Shown here in pieces: positions 63,124 through 64,000 of a stretch of 64,000 nucleotides of DNA. Position 1 is the first letter of the stretch. Each line of letters begins with the position of its first letter. The notes below the pieces were generated by a model, which saw nothing but the letters and a program-made list of their open reading frames with translations, had not been told where the DNA came from and searched no databases. The stretch covers positions 1 through 64,000 of the forward strand of contig NZ_JOIR01000005.1 in the NCBI RefSeq assembly GCF_000720115.1. Reading direction: 5' to 3'. This DNA comes from Streptomyces sp. NRRL F-2580. Its GTDB lineage: Bacteria; Actinomycetota; Actinomycetes; Streptomycetales; Streptomycetaceae. The translations under genes were made by a program, and so were the position numbers.

Positions 63124-63252
63124 CCAGCCACCAAAAGAACAAAGCATTCCTAGCGGCCCGGTTGGGCCGTGCAGAACTTGCAGAAGATTCCTGGGGGTCG
63201 CCCCCAGACCCCTAAGAAGCTTCAGGCCCAACAAGGAGAGCAGGGAACCCAG
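63124..63252 (+). other. Gap between atpH and atpA with hairpin
   Basis: TGGGGG-TCG-CCCCCA (about 63191-63206) forms a short strong hairpin. It may modulate processing or translation of the downstream atp genes, as no full promoter is obvious. AAGGAGAG lies upstream of atpA. Confidence 0.45.
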
Positions 63253-64000
63253 ATGGCGGAGCTCACGATCCGGCCGGAGGAGATCCGGGACGCACTGGAG
63301 AACTTTGTCCAGTCGTACCAGCCGGACGCGGCCTCGCGCGAGGAGGTCGGAACGGTCAGCGTTGCCGGCGACGGCATCGCGAAGGTGGAGGGCCTGCCCT
63401 CCGCCATGGCGAACGAGCTGCTGAAGTTCGAGGACGGCACCCTCGGTCTCGCCCTCAACCTCGAGGAGCGCGAGATCGGTGCGGTCGTCCTCGGCGAGTT
63501 CAGCGGTATCGAGGAGGGCCAGCCGGTGCAGCGCACCGGTGAGGTGCTCTCCGTCGGCGTCGGCGAGGGCTACCTCGGCCGCGTCGTCGACCCGCTCGGC
63601 AACCCGATCGACGGTCTCGGCGAGATCGCGACCGAAGGCCGCCGCGCCCTCGAGCTGCAGGCCCCCGGCGTCATGGTCCGCAAGTCGGTCCACGAGCCGA
63701 TGCAGACCGGCTACAAGGCCATCGACGCGATGGTCCCCGTCGGCCGCGGCCAGCGTCAGCTGATCATCGGTGACCGCCAGACGGGTAAGACCGCCCTGGC
63801 CGTCGACACGATCATCAACCAGCGCGACAACTGGCGCTCCGGCGACGTGAACAAGCAGGTTCGCTGCATCTACGTCGCCATCGGCCAGAAGGGCTCGACC
63901 ATCGCGTCCGTTCGCGGCGCCCTGGAAGACGCCGGCGCGCTCGAGTACACGACGATCGTCGCCGCCCCGGCGTCCGACCCGGCCGGCTTCAAGTACCTGG
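63253..64000 (+). CDS. atpA: ATP synthase subunit alpha, partial
   Basis: The visible 249 residues start [20 protein letters not shown] and include the Walker A loop [14 protein letters not shown] and [13 protein letters not shown]. The gene runs past the window end. It is the regulatory nucleotide-binding subunit of F1. ATG 63253 has AAGGAG about 20 bases upstream and AGGGAAC nearer. Confidence 0.97.
   Translation, partial: MAELTIRPEEIRDALENFVQSYQPDAASREEVGTVSVAGDGIAKVEGLPSAMANELLKFEDGTLGLALNLEEREIGAVVLGEFSGIEEGQPVQRTGEVLSVGVGEGYLGRVVDPLGNPIDGLGEIATEGRRALELQAPGVMVRKSVHEPMQTGYKAIDAMVPVGRGQRQLIIGDRQTGKTALAVDTIINQRDNWRSGDVNKQVRCIYVAIGQKGSTIASVRGALEDAGALEYTTIVAAPASDPAGFKYL

Overview
The window is chromosomal DNA of a Streptomyces or close relative. 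The evidence is very high G+C, frequent GTG starts, leaderless promoters, and the core order nrtL-lysA-hom-thrC-thrB-rho-LCP-rpmE-prfA-prmC-tsaC-PTP-glyA-wecA-atpIBEFHA at 42.8-64 kb, which is the typical Streptomyces arrangement.

Region 1 (1-17.9 kb) is accessory chromosome. Two divergent di-iron carboxylate proteins and a TetR regulator lie on a 4-kb segment bracketed by a 106-bp inverted repeat (65-170 and 4110-4215). The right copy abuts a truncated, frameshifted sensor-kinase remnant. Then come a lipoprotein, a membrane-anchored secreted protein, a NERD protein, an NHEJ set (Ku divergent from separate polymerase and ligase genes), a DUF6479 protein, XdhC, a Rad50-like zinc-hook ATPase coupled to a 127-aa partner, and a helicase-associated protein.

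Region 2 (18-21.6 kb) holds a decayed IS4-type transposase, two small genes, and an IS5/IS427-type element with 17-bp ends and a TAA target duplication that has lost an internal segment.

Region 3 (21.6-42.2 kb) is an actinomycete integrative and conjugative element (AICE) in tRNA-Arg(CCG), delimited by a 46-bp att core. Left cargo is a NACHT-type NTPase with a nuclease-like N-terminus and a C-terminal zinc ribbon, followed by a regulator/reductase/deaminase operon. A GntR repressor faces a long structured leader containing an rRNA-leader-like sequence. After it come a GGDEF protein, membrane/spread proteins, an FtsK-like translocase frameshifted in its P-loop, a CTAG-rich candidate clt site, a DnaB-N/DUF3987 replication protein, a symmetric 9-bp iteron array, xis and int. 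Two cargo genes lie between int and the tRNA.

Region 4 (42.2-64 kb) is housekeeping: a single-domain response regulator, then lysine/threonine biosynthesis, transcription termination, translation release, cell-envelope synthesis and ATP synthase. atpA runs off the window end.

Several of the apparent frameshifts can be explained by loss of one base from a short G or C run. Sequencing error should be excluded before they are read as biology.
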